Shown here: positions 6,600 through 13,722 of the stretch, piece after piece
How positions within the stretch are numbered: position 1 is the stretch's first letter
Layout: each line of letters begins with the position of its first letter
Source: JAGVNX01 sp035290965
GTDB lineage: Archaea > Iainarchaeota > Iainarchaeia > Iainarchaeales > GCA-2688035
Length of the DNA: 18,118 nucleotides
Direction of reading: 5' to 3'
Assembly: GCA_035290965.1 (NCBI GenBank)
Contig: DATDTD010000011.1
Location: forward strand, 1-18,118
Made by a program: the position numbers and the translations under genes
Notes under the pieces: model-generated
The model's input: the letters and a program-made list of their open reading frames with translations, nothing else
Databases searched by the model: none
What the model was told of the DNA's origin: nothing

Positions 6600-7659
6600 A
6601 TTCGTCCGCTGCAAGGAATGCGTTGTGCCAAACACGCGCCCGAGAATTTCCTTCGACGGGAACGGCGTCTGCAATGCCTGCAACTACCAAAAAAGGAAAA
6701 AACACATTGACTGGGCAGAAAGAAAAAAAGAACTGGAAGAGCTCTGCAACAGGTTCAGAAAAACAGAGGGCTTCGATGTCATAGTGCCTGTTTCAGGCGG
6801 AAAAAACAGCAGCTATGTTACCTGGAAACTCAAGCATGAGCATAACATGCATCCATTGTGCATAAATGTACGCTCCCCCCTGCAGACTGAAATAGGCGAC
6901 AAAAACATAGATGCCTTTGCCAACAGCGGCTTTGATTTGATAGAATTCACGCCGAACCCTAAAATAGCGCAGCAAATCGACAGAATTGCTTTGAAAGAAT
7001 TTGGAATGGCTCAATTTTCCTGGCTGACGGCACTTTTCACTGTTCCAATAAATTTTGCTTTAAAGTTCGGAATAAAACTGATTGTTTACGGGGAAGAGGG
7101 GGAAAGCGAATACGGCGGCAACAGGGAACTGGAAAACAAAATGGATTTCGACCTGGATTATGTCAACAGGATTTATAATCAAGGCAAAAGCATTGAAAAA
7201 ATACTGCCGGAACAGCCTCTGCAGGACTTCGGGTTTTTGTTATGCCAAAAGCCGGAACAATTGATAAGCAACGGCTATCTGCTGGTTCACTTTTCACACT
7301 TTGAAAAATGGGACGAAGACAAGCATCTGGAATTTGCAAAAGAACATTGCGGCTATCAGCCAGCGAAAGAGAGAAGCCCGGGAACATACCACAACGACTG
7401 GCACCTGTCGGAGGAAAAGCTGTATTCCCTGCACATGTACCTTGCTTATTTGAAATTCGGCTTGGCACGGGCGACAAACGATGCCAGCATTGATATCCGC
7501 GCGGGCAAAATCAGCAGGGAACAGGGATTGAAACTTGCAGAAAAATACGATTCGGAATTTCCTAAAAAATATTTAAAGGACTACCTGGATTATTTTCAAA
7601 TGTCAAAAAAAGAATTTTTTGGCGTGTTAAATTCTTTCAGGGCAAAGGCGGAAAAATGA
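6592..7659 (+). CDS. N-acetyl sugar amidotransferase (WbpG/PseA type)
   Basis: The 355-residue enzyme belongs to the family that turns an acetamido group on a sugar into an acetamidino group, using ATP and ammonia. The N terminus has a zinc-type four-cysteine site, C7-x2-C10 and C27-x2-C30, around the family signature PNTRP...FDGNGVC. The PP-loop for ATP is PVSGGKNSS at 66-74; most relatives have SGGKDS, so Asn72 replaces the usual Asp. Homologues modify pseudaminic or legionaminic acid (PseA) or di-N-acetyl uronic acids (WbpG). The WbpG type works with HisH/HisF-like ammonia suppliers, and none is present here. The ATG at 6592 was chosen over longer frames because the CxxC site starts at residue 7. 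It overlaps the half-GT by 8 nt, and its stop forms an ATGA overlap with the formyltransferase. Confidence 0.88.
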   Translation: MPEFVRCKECVVPNTRPRISFDGNGVCNACNYQKRKKHIDWAERKKELEELCNRFRKTEGFDVIVPVSGGKNSSYVTWKLKHEHNMHPLCINVRSPLQTEIGDKNIDAFANSGFDLIEFTPNPKIAQQIDRIALKEFGMAQFSWLTALFTVPINFALKFGIKLIVYGEEGESEYGGNRELENKMDFDLDYVNRIYNQGKSIEKILPEQPLQDFGFLLCQKPEQLISNGYLLVHFSHFEKWDEDKHLEFAKEHCGYQPAKERSPGTYHNDWHLSEEKLYSLHMYLAYLKFGLARATNDASIDIRAGKISREQGLKLAEKYDSEFPKKYLKDYLDYFQMSKKEFFGVLNSFRAKAEK

Positions 7660-8450
7660 CTGATTTGCTTATAACCTGCGGAAGCAAATTACGGCACCTG
7701 TATTTTGCAGGAAGATTGGCAGAAACATTTCCTAATAGTGCGATAATAATAGAAGCCGACGAAGGAGAATCTTCAAAAAACTATAATGCCGCGCCAACAG
7801 AAAAAATGCAAAAGCACTTCAAAGAATTTGACAAAATAGAAAAAACATTTTTTGAAAACTTTGTAAATGACAAAAAAAAACTAATTGAAGAAAAAACCAT
7901 TGCAAAAATTAAAAAAGGCGAAATCAATTCTCCTGAAACATCGGAACTAATCAAAAAAAGCAATCCGAAATTCATTGCAGTTTATTCAACTTCATTAATA
8001 AAACCAGAACTTTTCGATGCGTTTCCCCGCAGATGGATTAATCTCCATGCGGGGCTCTCCCCCTATTATCGCGGCAGCGGAACAAACATTTACCCAATCT
8101 TAAACAAGGAACCGGAATATATCGGCATGACAATCCACCATATTGCAAAAGGAATAGACGACGGCAACATAATCCTGCAGGGAAGGCCAAAAATTGAAGA
8201 AACCGACAATGTCCACACAATTGGCTGCAAATGCGCTGTTCTCGGGACTGATTTGATGATTAAAGTAATGCGAAAACTTTTCAAGGGGGAAAAATGCCCG
8301 GATATAAGGCAAAACAAAAAACTTGGAAGGCTTTATTTAAGAAAGGAATTTACTGATGAAACAATTGATGAAATAAACAGGCTGACGGAAAACGGGCTGA
8401 TGACCGAGTATGCAAAAAACCCAAAAAAGATTTCAATAGCGGAGTGGTAA
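7656..8450 (+). CDS. Formyltransferase-family enzyme, probable sugar N-formyltransferase
   Basis: The 264-residue protein has the N10-formyltetrahydrofolate transferase core seen in methionyl-tRNA formyltransferase, GART and sugar N-formyltransferases. The catalytic triad is visible as Asn129 and His131 in INLHAGLSPYYRGSG and Asp168 in GIDDGNII. Residues 45-100 form a charged, probably helical insertion. It lacks the C-terminal OB-fold domain of the tRNA enzyme and sits between an amidotransferase and a deacetylase, so an amino sugar is the likely acceptor: it would place a formyl group on a free amine. It starts by ATGA overlap with the previous gene and ends three bases before the next start, indicating translational coupling. 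The exact sugar is unknown. Confidence 0.85.
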   Translation: MTDLLITCGSKLRHLYFAGRLAETFPNSAIIIEADEGESSKNYNAAPTEKMQKHFKEFDKIEKTFFENFVNDKKKLIEEKTIAKIKKGEINSPETSELIKKSNPKFIAVYSTSLIKPELFDAFPRRWINLHAGLSPYYRGSGTNIYPILNKEPEYIGMTIHHIAKGIDDGNIILQGRPKIEETDNVHTIGCKCAVLGTDLMIKVMRKLFKGEKCPDIRQNKKLGRLYLRKEFTDETIDEINRLTENGLMTEYAKNPKKISIAEW

Positions 8451-8453
8451 AAA

Positions 8454-9314
8454 ATGGAAAACACAATAATACTTTACCATTATGTTCGCGACAACACAAA
8501 AATGAAAGCATTTTCAACAAAAGAATTTCGGCAACAATTGGAATATTTAAGCAAGAAAAATAAAATTATTGCGCTCGGGGAACTAATTGAAAAAAAACCG
8601 AATGGCAAAACCTGCGTTTTAACTTTTGACGACGGAATAAAAGACGGATACAAAACAGTTTTGCCGATACTTGAAGAATTCGGTTTCAAAGCAAATTTTT
8701 TTCTCCCGACGAGCATTTTAGAAACAAAAAAAATTTTGGCAGCCCAAAAAAGGCATTTGCTGCTGTCCAAAATAGGCGCAAAAAGATTTGCAAAAGAGTT
8801 CAATGCCCTTGTTCCGGAATTGTTTAAAGTAAAAGAAGAAGGAAAAAAAGAAGGGTACCCCCTTGATGAAGAATTGACTTCAAACCTGAAATATATGCTT
8901 GACAATGCGCCTGATGGTAAAAAAACCGTGGGAAAGATTTTTGCCAGACATTTTGATGAAGAGGAAGAATTTGAAAAAATTTATTTAAGCAAAAGCGACA
9001 TGAAAAAAATGCAGGACAAGGGAATGGAATTTGGAATTCACGGGCACAAGCACGCATGGCTTGGAAAGCTGCATTTTTACGATGCACAAAACGACTTGCA
9101 AAAATCTGTTTCTGCTTTCAAAAATTTTTTTCTGGAACAAAAAATGTTTATTTCATACCCTTTCGGCAGTTACTCCCCGCTGTTGTTGAGGGCAGTCAAA
9201 CAACTGGGTTTTGAAGCAGGCTTAACAACAGAAAAAAAAATTAACGGCGCTGATACTGATAACTTGCTGCTTGGAAGATTTGACTGCATTGATTTATATC
9301 CAAGAAAAAAATAA
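8454..9314 (+). CDS. Polysaccharide deacetylase-like protein (CE4/NodB fold)
   Basis: In the 286 residues motif 1 is TFDDG (57-61), giving the catalytic Asp and metal-binding Asp. Motif 2 is HGHKH (196-200), matching the H-x3-H metal site, and SYPFGSYSP corresponds to motif 3. About 135 residues separate motifs 1 and 2, against roughly 50 in compact CE4 enzymes; the extra part (about 90-180) is charged and helical. No signal peptide is visible, so it may act in the cytosol on a nucleotide- or lipid-linked sugar rather than on an exported polymer. GGAGTGG eight bases before the ATG is a good ribosome binding site. Next to a formyltransferase, it could free the amine that is then formylated. 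This is the last gene of the coupled cassette. Confidence 0.85.
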   Translation: MENTIILYHYVRDNTKMKAFSTKEFRQQLEYLSKKNKIIALGELIEKKPNGKTCVLTFDDGIKDGYKTVLPILEEFGFKANFFLPTSILETKKILAAQKRHLLLSKIGAKRFAKEFNALVPELFKVKEEGKKEGYPLDEELTSNLKYMLDNAPDGKKTVGKIFARHFDEEEEFEKIYLSKSDMKKMQDKGMEFGIHGHKHAWLGKLHFYDAQNDLQKSVSAFKNFFLEQKMFISYPFGSYSPLLLRAVKQLGFEAGLTTEKKINGADTDNLLLGRFDCIDLYPRKK

Positions 9315-9435
9315 AAAGCATTAAATAATAAGGGAATTTGCTGCGGCAATACCGAAAAAAAACATGAATCCGGAATTGAATAAAAGCAGGCCGCAGCCTG
9401 AACACGCCGGTTGTCCGCAGCGCCATTTTGCTGCC

Positions 9436-9642
9436 CTAAAGCCTGCTATACCAGAGCATTGCCTTGCCTGTTTTTTCATTAAACCAGGTGTTGCACTCAA
9501 GGCATTTAAAGCGCGCAAAAGCGTTTCTTTCATAGCCTTTTTTGATTATATTGAAGCGCCCGCCAGCCATCTTCCTTACTGCCTTGCAGTGCGGGCAAAT
9601 GCAATATACGATTTTTTCGTTGTTTTTAGGCTTTCTGCCCAT
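9436..9642 (-). CDS. Small zinc-ribbon protein, resembles the N terminus of a transposase
   Basis: The 68-residue protein carries two cysteine knuckles: C-x-C-P-H-C at 14-19 and C-L-E-C around 47-50, with FNEKTGKAMLWYSRL after it. This ribbon followed by F-x-(D/E)-x-T-G and a Y/H-S-R/K-L stretch resembles the N-terminal zinc ribbon of IS transposases, but no DDE catalytic domain follows, so it may be a relic or an independent DNA- or RNA-binding protein. A TATA-like AATATTAATA (about 9668-9676) lies about 29 nt upstream on the same strand, supporting expression from a near-leaderless transcript. It runs opposite to the sugar genes and separates the two sugar cassettes. Identity is uncertain. 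Confidence 0.55.
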   Translation of the reverse strand: MGRKPKNNEKIVYCICPHCKAVRKMAGGRFNIIKKGYERNAFARFKCLECNTWFNEKTGKAMLWYSRL

Positions 9643-9665
9643 ATTTTAATAAAACCGCTAAAGTG

Positions 9666-9678
9666 TTTATTAATATTT
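9666..9678 (-). promoter_or_regulatory. TATA-like box for the zinc-ribbon gene
   Basis: On the minus strand AAATATTAATAAA is centred about 29 nt before the ATG at 9642. The motif is nearly palindromic, so it could also serve the plus strand. The 9643-9823 gap also holds a T/A-rich stretch (about 9748-9763) that may hold the promoter for the downstream operon; no single box stands out there. Confidence 0.35.
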
Positions 9679-9823
9679 GCAGTTTCCAATGCTTGAACCA
9701 AAAAGTATTTTAAAAAGCGCGCATTTTAATCATATCTACGAGTTTTTTAATTTTTTAATAACCTGTGCTTTAATTTTGCAATGGCAGTTTGCACTGTCCG
9801 AAAGCAATTTGGGGGAGACAAAG

Positions 9824-11152
9824 ATGAGTTTGAAGGAACAGCTCAGAAAAGGGGAAAAAAGAGTTGCAATCTGGGGCCTTGGATATATAGGATTCAGCAG
9901 CATGGCATACTTTGCAAGGGCAGGAGTTTCATGCATCGGAACAGACATGGCAAAGCACAGGGTTGACGATGTAAACAACGGCAGGGCAACTATTCCAAAC
10001 CTTGACCACTGGATAGGCTTTGACACAATGCCGCTCGCAAAGGCGGGGCTGATGCATGCTGACATGGACTGGAAACTGCTTATTGCGCCCGATATTTCAG
10101 TGCATTTGATTGCAATCCCGACTGAAAAAGACGGCAAGCCGTATCACGATATCCTTGCAGATGTTCTGCAGAAAATCTCACAGGTAAAAGCATTGAAAAT
10201 GAAAGAGCCTCCGCTTGTAGTAATCGAAAGCACTCTCACCCCGAATGCAGTCGACAAAATTGTTATTCCGCTGCTTGAAAAGAACGGCTTGAAACCCGGA
10301 AAAGATATTTTATTAGGAGTAGCGCCGAGGCGCGACTGGTTCACTTCTCCGGATAAAACACTGAAAACACTGGCAAGGGTTGTAGGAGGAACAGATGAAA
10401 AAACAACTGCACTTATGCAGGATGTTTTCAGCCTTATCTGCGACAATGTTTTGAAGGCAAAGGACTACAAGCATGCCGCAATAGTAAAAAGCATTGAAAA
10501 CGCATACAGGCAAATGGACATTGCCCTTGCAAACCAGCTTTCGCTTGCATATCCTGACCTTGACATTACTTCAATCTTAAAGCTTGTCGGCACAAAATGG
10601 AATATAGGAACCTTCCACCCGAGCTTCGGGACAGGAGGATACTGCATCCCTCTCGCTCCGCAATATGTTTTGGAAGGCGCGACAAATCCCGAAGCACTGA
10701 CTCTGCTGCATTGCTCGCTTGAAACAGATTTCAGCCAGCCCGACAGGGTTGTTGAAAAGATTGCAAGCAACGGCGCAAAGAAGATAGCAATACTTGGAAT
10801 CGCTTACACTGGAGATTTAAAAGTCCACGTATTAAGCCCCGCGCTTGCAATTGCAAAAAAATTAAAGGAGAAAGGAATTGCTGTAAAGGCCCACGACCCG
10901 TATTACAGTGCACAGGAACTTCAGGAGCTTCTCGGCTGCGAAACATTCGATTTTCCTGAAGGGCTGCGCGAGTTCGACGCCATAATCATAGTTGCAAGCC
11001 ACATGCAGTACAGATATGTAAATGAAACCCTGATAACAAAAAACCTGCAGAACTGCAAACTCATTCTTGACAATATGGGAGTCTGGAAAGACTTGAAGTT
11101 TCCCGATGGAATAGAATATCACGAAGCAGGGGATGCGCATTGGCTGGAGTAA
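9824..11152 (+). CDS. UDP-sugar 6-dehydrogenase family protein, divergent active site
   Basis: The 442-residue protein has the three-part UDP-glucose / UDP-ManNAc / UDP-GlcNAc dehydrogenase layout: an NAD-binding GLGYIG (13-18), a middle helix with Lys222 and Asn226 in VKSIENAYR, the nucleophile Cys274 in GTGGYCIP, and a C-terminal UDP-binding Rossmann domain (LGIAYTGDLK). The family oxidises the C6 alcohol to a uronic acid through a cysteine thioester. Here the residue four after the Cys is Ala278, not the usual Asp (CIPLA instead of CxPKD), and the Glu-containing segment of typical members reads APRRDWFTSP. The true start is the ATG at 9824, with GGGGGAGA five bases upstream; the longer frame from 9677 adds no recognisable domain. 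It is the first gene of the probable nonulosonate operon and overlaps the next gene by 13 nt. Confidence 0.85.
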   Translation: MSLKEQLRKGEKRVAIWGLGYIGFSSMAYFARAGVSCIGTDMAKHRVDDVNNGRATIPNLDHWIGFDTMPLAKAGLMHADMDWKLLIAPDISVHLIAIPTEKDGKPYHDILADVLQKISQVKALKMKEPPLVVIESTLTPNAVDKIVIPLLEKNGLKPGKDILLGVAPRRDWFTSPDKTLKTLARVVGGTDEKTTALMQDVFSLICDNVLKAKDYKHAAIVKSIENAYRQMDIALANQLSLAYPDLDITSILKLVGTKWNIGTFHPSFGTGGYCIPLAPQYVLEGATNPEALTLLHCSLETDFSQPDRVVEKIASNGAKKIAILGIAYTGDLKVHVLSPALAIAKKLKEKGIAVKAHDPYYSAQELQELLGCETFDFPEGLREFDAIIIVASHMQYRYVNETLITKNLQNCKLILDNMGVWKDLKFPDGIEYHEAGDAHWLE

Positions 11153-12114
11153 AACAGGCTGGAAAAAAAATTGCGGAAACAGCGCTCGTAACAGGGGGAT
11201 GCGGCTTCATAGGCTCGCACCTTGTCGAAAAGCTTGCGGAAAAAGGCTTCAAAGTAAAAATAATCGACAGCCTCATAAAGGGAAGGCTTTCAAGCATCCA
11301 ATACCTCATTGACAATGGAAAGGCAGAATTCATTGAAGGCGATATAAGAGAAAGGGATGCTGTAGATTCCGCAATGAAAGGCTGCGATTATGTTTTCCAC
11401 ACAGCGGGAGTGCATATCCAGAGAAGCTGCGCTTCTCCCGAAGAGGCGATTGATGTCAATGTCAGGGGCAGTTACAATGTTTTCAAGAGCGCCCTCGACA
11501 ACAATGTCAAAAGAGTTATTTTCAGCAGCAGCAGCAGTGTTTACGGCGACCCTGAAAAACTGCCAATGAGCGAGGAAAGCGAACTCAAAATAGTGGAACC
11601 TTACGGGGCAAGCAAGCTTATGTCTGAACATCTTTTGAGGTTTCTTTCAAAAAAGGGGCTGAATTTCAATATCCTGAGGTATTTCAATGTTTACGGCGAA
11701 AGGCAGGCGGCGCACGCGTATTACACTACAGTGATAATCCATTTTATCAAAAATCTTTTGAAAAACCAGCCTCCTGTTATCGACGGCAGGGGAGACCAGA
11801 GCATGGATTTTACGCATGTAAGCGATGTTGTAAATGCAAATTTGCTTGCAATGCAGAGCGCGCACTGCAACGATGTTTTTAATGTCGGCACTGGCACTGC
11901 GACAAGCGTAAAGGAACTTGCGGAAATTCTCGCGGAAGCAGTCGGAAAAAACGTAAAGCCGATTTTCAAGGAGAGAGAAGTCCTTGTGACAAAAAGGCAG
12001 GCAGACACAAGAAAGGCGGAAAAAATCCTCGGCTTCAGGGCAAAGGTAAATGTAAGGGACGGCCTGTTCGAGGTTGCCAGGGCTATTGCCGCACATCCCG
12101 AATTGTATGTTTAG
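11140..12114 (+). CDS. NAD-dependent extended SDR: nucleotide-sugar epimerase/dehydratase
   Basis: In the 324 residues the NAD-binding loop is GGCGFIG (19-25) and the catalytic pair is Tyr155 and Lys159 (YGASK). The strand before it reads SSSSSVYGD (129-137), as in UDP-hexose 4-epimerases, not T-S/D-E as in 4,6-dehydratases such as RmlB, GMD or LegB. The C-terminal part with ILRYFNVYGERQ and Q-A-D-T-x-KAEKILGF is typical of UDP-glucose or UDP-GlcNAc 4-epimerase relatives. By gene order it occupies the place of LegB in legionaminic acid operons. The start is a TTG at 11140, inside the dehydrogenase end, with AGGGGAT upstream; no ATG or GTG lies before the NAD loop. Most likely reaction: C4 epimerisation of a UDP-amino sugar or uronate. 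Dehydratase activity cannot be excluded. Confidence 0.85.
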   Translation: MAGVKQAGKKIAETALVTGGCGFIGSHLVEKLAEKGFKVKIIDSLIKGRLSSIQYLIDNGKAEFIEGDIRERDAVDSAMKGCDYVFHTAGVHIQRSCASPEEAIDVNVRGSYNVFKSALDNNVKRVIFSSSSSVYGDPEKLPMSEESELKIVEPYGASKLMSEHLLRFLSKKGLNFNILRYFNVYGERQAAHAYYTTVIIHFIKNLLKNQPPVIDGRGDQSMDFTHVSDVVNANLLAMQSAHCNDVFNVGTGTATSVKELAEILAEAVGKNVKPIFKEREVLVTKRQADTRKAEKILGFRAKVNVRDGLFEVARAIAAHPELYV

Positions 12115-12125
12115 CGGGTTTGAAA

Positions 12126-12548
12126 ATGGCTGAAAAAAAGAAAGAGTGGAAAATGCCGAAAATAGAGCACGGAAAGCTCACTGAATGGAACTGGCTTGTG
12201 CATTATCCTGAAAAATTTTTTCTCGGAAAAAACACAGACATCGGGGCTTTCACTTTTATCGATGCAATAGAAGGCGTGAAAATAGAGGACAATGTAATGG
12301 TTGGGGGCGGCTGCCTTATTTATTCCTATTCAGCGAGCGACGGAAAAAGGGGGAGAATTGTTCTGAAAAAAGGCTGTAAAATAGGCGCGAACACAGTGAT
12401 ACTGCCGAATGTGACAGTGGGCGAGAATGCCTTTGTCGGCGCCTGTTCTCTTGTGAACAGTGACATCCCTGAAAACGCAATTGCCTTCGGCTGCCCCGCA
12501 AAAGTCAGGAAAAAAGCCGGAAAGAAAGAGGCTGATGTGAGTGAGTGA
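12126..12548 (+). CDS. Hexapeptide-repeat (left-handed beta-helix) acyltransferase
   Basis: The 140-residue protein has isoleucine/valine-centred hexapeptide turns from about residue 30 to 120: LGKNTDIGAFTFI, VKIEDNVMVGGGCLI, CKIGANTVILPNVTVGENAFVGA, ending in the usual IPENAIAFGCPAKVRK. Such trimeric enzymes move an acyl group from acyl-CoA to an amino or hydroxyl group of a sugar. Directly before an aminotransferase gene, it is the best candidate for N-acetylating the new amine (LegH-like, WbpD/WlbB-like in role). It lacks the N-terminal Rossmann domain of PglD and NeuD. A TTG at 12120 is an alternative start; the ATG at 12126 is preferred. It overlaps the next gene by 8 nt. Confidence 0.85.
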   Translation: MAEKKKEWKMPKIEHGKLTEWNWLVHYPEKFFLGKNTDIGAFTFIDAIEGVKIEDNVMVGGGCLIYSYSASDGKRGRIVLKKGCKIGANTVILPNVTVGENAFVGACSLVNSDIPENAIAFGCPAKVRKKAGKKEADVSE

Positions 12549-13722
12549 AGTTCCGGCAATTCTCGGCGGCAAAAGAATTTTCAGCCAGGAAATACAGATA
12601 GTGAAGCCGAGCTTCAGCGATATCTGCGATGAAAACCTGATGGGCACTATCAGGAAAATACTTGAAAGCAATACTGTAACGCGCGGCCCGTACCAGGCCG
12701 CATTGGAAGAAGAAATCGCAAAATATTTGGGCGTAAAACATATTGTTGCAGTAAGCAACTGCACTCTTGCGCTCGCGCTTGCAATTCAGGCCTCAAGCCT
12801 TAGAGGAAAGGAAATTGCGGTGCCTTCCTTTACAATAAGCGCCACTGTAAATGCCGCGCTCTGGAACAACTGCAAGCCTCTTTTCGTGGATATTGACAGT
12901 GAAACATTCAACATGTCTGCAGAAGACCTGGAAAAAAAAATTTCAAAAAAAACCTCTGCAATAATGCCTGTGCATGTTTTCGGAAACCCGAACAACGAAA
13001 AGGAACTGCGCAAAATTGCGGATGAAAACAACAGCGTGCTTGTTTTTGATGCGGCACAGGCTTTTGGCTCGGCTTTTGGCGGCAAAAAAATCGGCGGCAT
13101 GGGGCTTTGGGAAGCGCTCAGCGGCTCGCCTACAAAGCATTTCAGCACTGCGGAAGGCGGCTTCGTTGCAACAAACGACAGGAAAATTGCAGACACAGTA
13201 AGGCTTACGCGGAACTATGGAGTTGAGCCGAATTACAATACTGTCGTGGCGGGATTGTGCGCAAGAATGCCTGAAATAAATGCCGCAATAGGGCTTGCAA
13301 TGCTGCCGAACATTGAAGCCTACATAAAAAACAGGAACAATTATGCGGAGAAAATAAAGAAAAGGCTTGGAAAACTGCCGGGCCTGAGCTTTCAGAAAAT
13401 AACAGAAAGCGGCCATAGCAGCTATAATTATTTCGGCATGGTTATTGACAGCAAAGAATTCGGCTTGGGCAACAGGCAGCTTCAGGACGCATTGCTTGCT
13501 GAAGGAATCCACACTAAAATATATTATCATCCGCCCGTGCATCTCCATACTGCCTACAAAAAGTATAATTCCCTGAAACTGCCTGTAACCGAGGATATCT
13601 GCGAGAGAATTATCTGCCTGCCGTTTTACAACAACATGAGCGCAGAACTGATTGACGGCATTTGCATTGCAGTTGAAAATATACAAAAGCGCGGGGACAG
13701 CGTAAAAAAGGCCTTGAAATGA
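12541..13722 (+). CDS. DegT/DnrJ/EryC1/StrS-family PLP aminotransferase (LegC-like position)
   Basis: The 393-residue sugar aminotransferase uses pyridoxal phosphate and usually glutamate to turn a keto-sugar nucleotide into an amino sugar. Visible motifs are SNCTLALALAI for cofactor phosphate contact, FDAAQAFGS with the Asp that contacts the pyridine nitrogen, and the Schiff-base Lys199 in SPTKHFSTAEGG, the usual SxxKxxxxxEGG form. Length is normal. The GTG at 12541 is used, overlapping the acyltransferase end; this start gives the family-typical SEVPAILGGKRIF opening. It ends in an ATGA overlap with the 2-epimerase gene. In legionaminic acid synthesis LegC aminates the 4-keto-6-deoxy sugar; in WbpE/AglC-type pathways the amine goes to C3. 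The position attacked here is not readable. Confidence 0.9.
   Translation: MSEVPAILGGKRIFSQEIQIVKPSFSDICDENLMGTIRKILESNTVTRGPYQAALEEEIAKYLGVKHIVAVSNCTLALALAIQASSLRGKEIAVPSFTISATVNAALWNNCKPLFVDIDSETFNMSAEDLEKKISKKTSAIMPVHVFGNPNNEKELRKIADENNSVLVFDAAQAFGSAFGGKKIGGMGLWEALSGSPTKHFSTAEGGFVATNDRKIADTVRLTRNYGVEPNYNTVVAGLCARMPEINAAIGLAMLPNIEAYIKNRNNYAEKIKKRLGKLPGLSFQKITESGHSSYNYFGMVIDSKEFGLGNRQLQDALLAEGIHTKIYYHPPVHLHTAYKKYNSLKLPVTEDICERIICLPFYNNMSAELIDGICIAVENIQKRGDSVKKALK

Noticed and set aside
9339..9398. Inverted CTGCGGC / GCCGCAG pair downstream of the deacetylase, considered as a terminator or IS end
   Set aside because: The seven-base arms are separated by about 45 bases and there is no T-run or target duplication. 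Likely chance in a region with repeated GC-rich words.
9321..9533. 70-codon minus-strand frame overlapping the zinc-ribbon gene, ending in a Cys-pair and hydrophobic stretch
   Set aside because: I considered a frameshifted continuation of the zinc-ribbon protein, but the zinc ribbon ends cleanly at a stop and this frame shows no transposase motif. Left as noise.
9364..9696. 110-codon plus-strand open frame in the gap before the dehydrogenase
   Set aside because: It is the complement of the zinc-ribbon gene, starts in an unsupported spot and encodes no recognisable fold. The cysteine-knuckle pattern on the other strand is the better explanation.
9677..9823. 49-residue N-terminal extension of the dehydrogenase
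   Set aside because: The NAD-binding fold begins after MSLKEQL at 9824, which has a strong GGGGGAGA site just upstream. The extension would also run through the likely promoter region.
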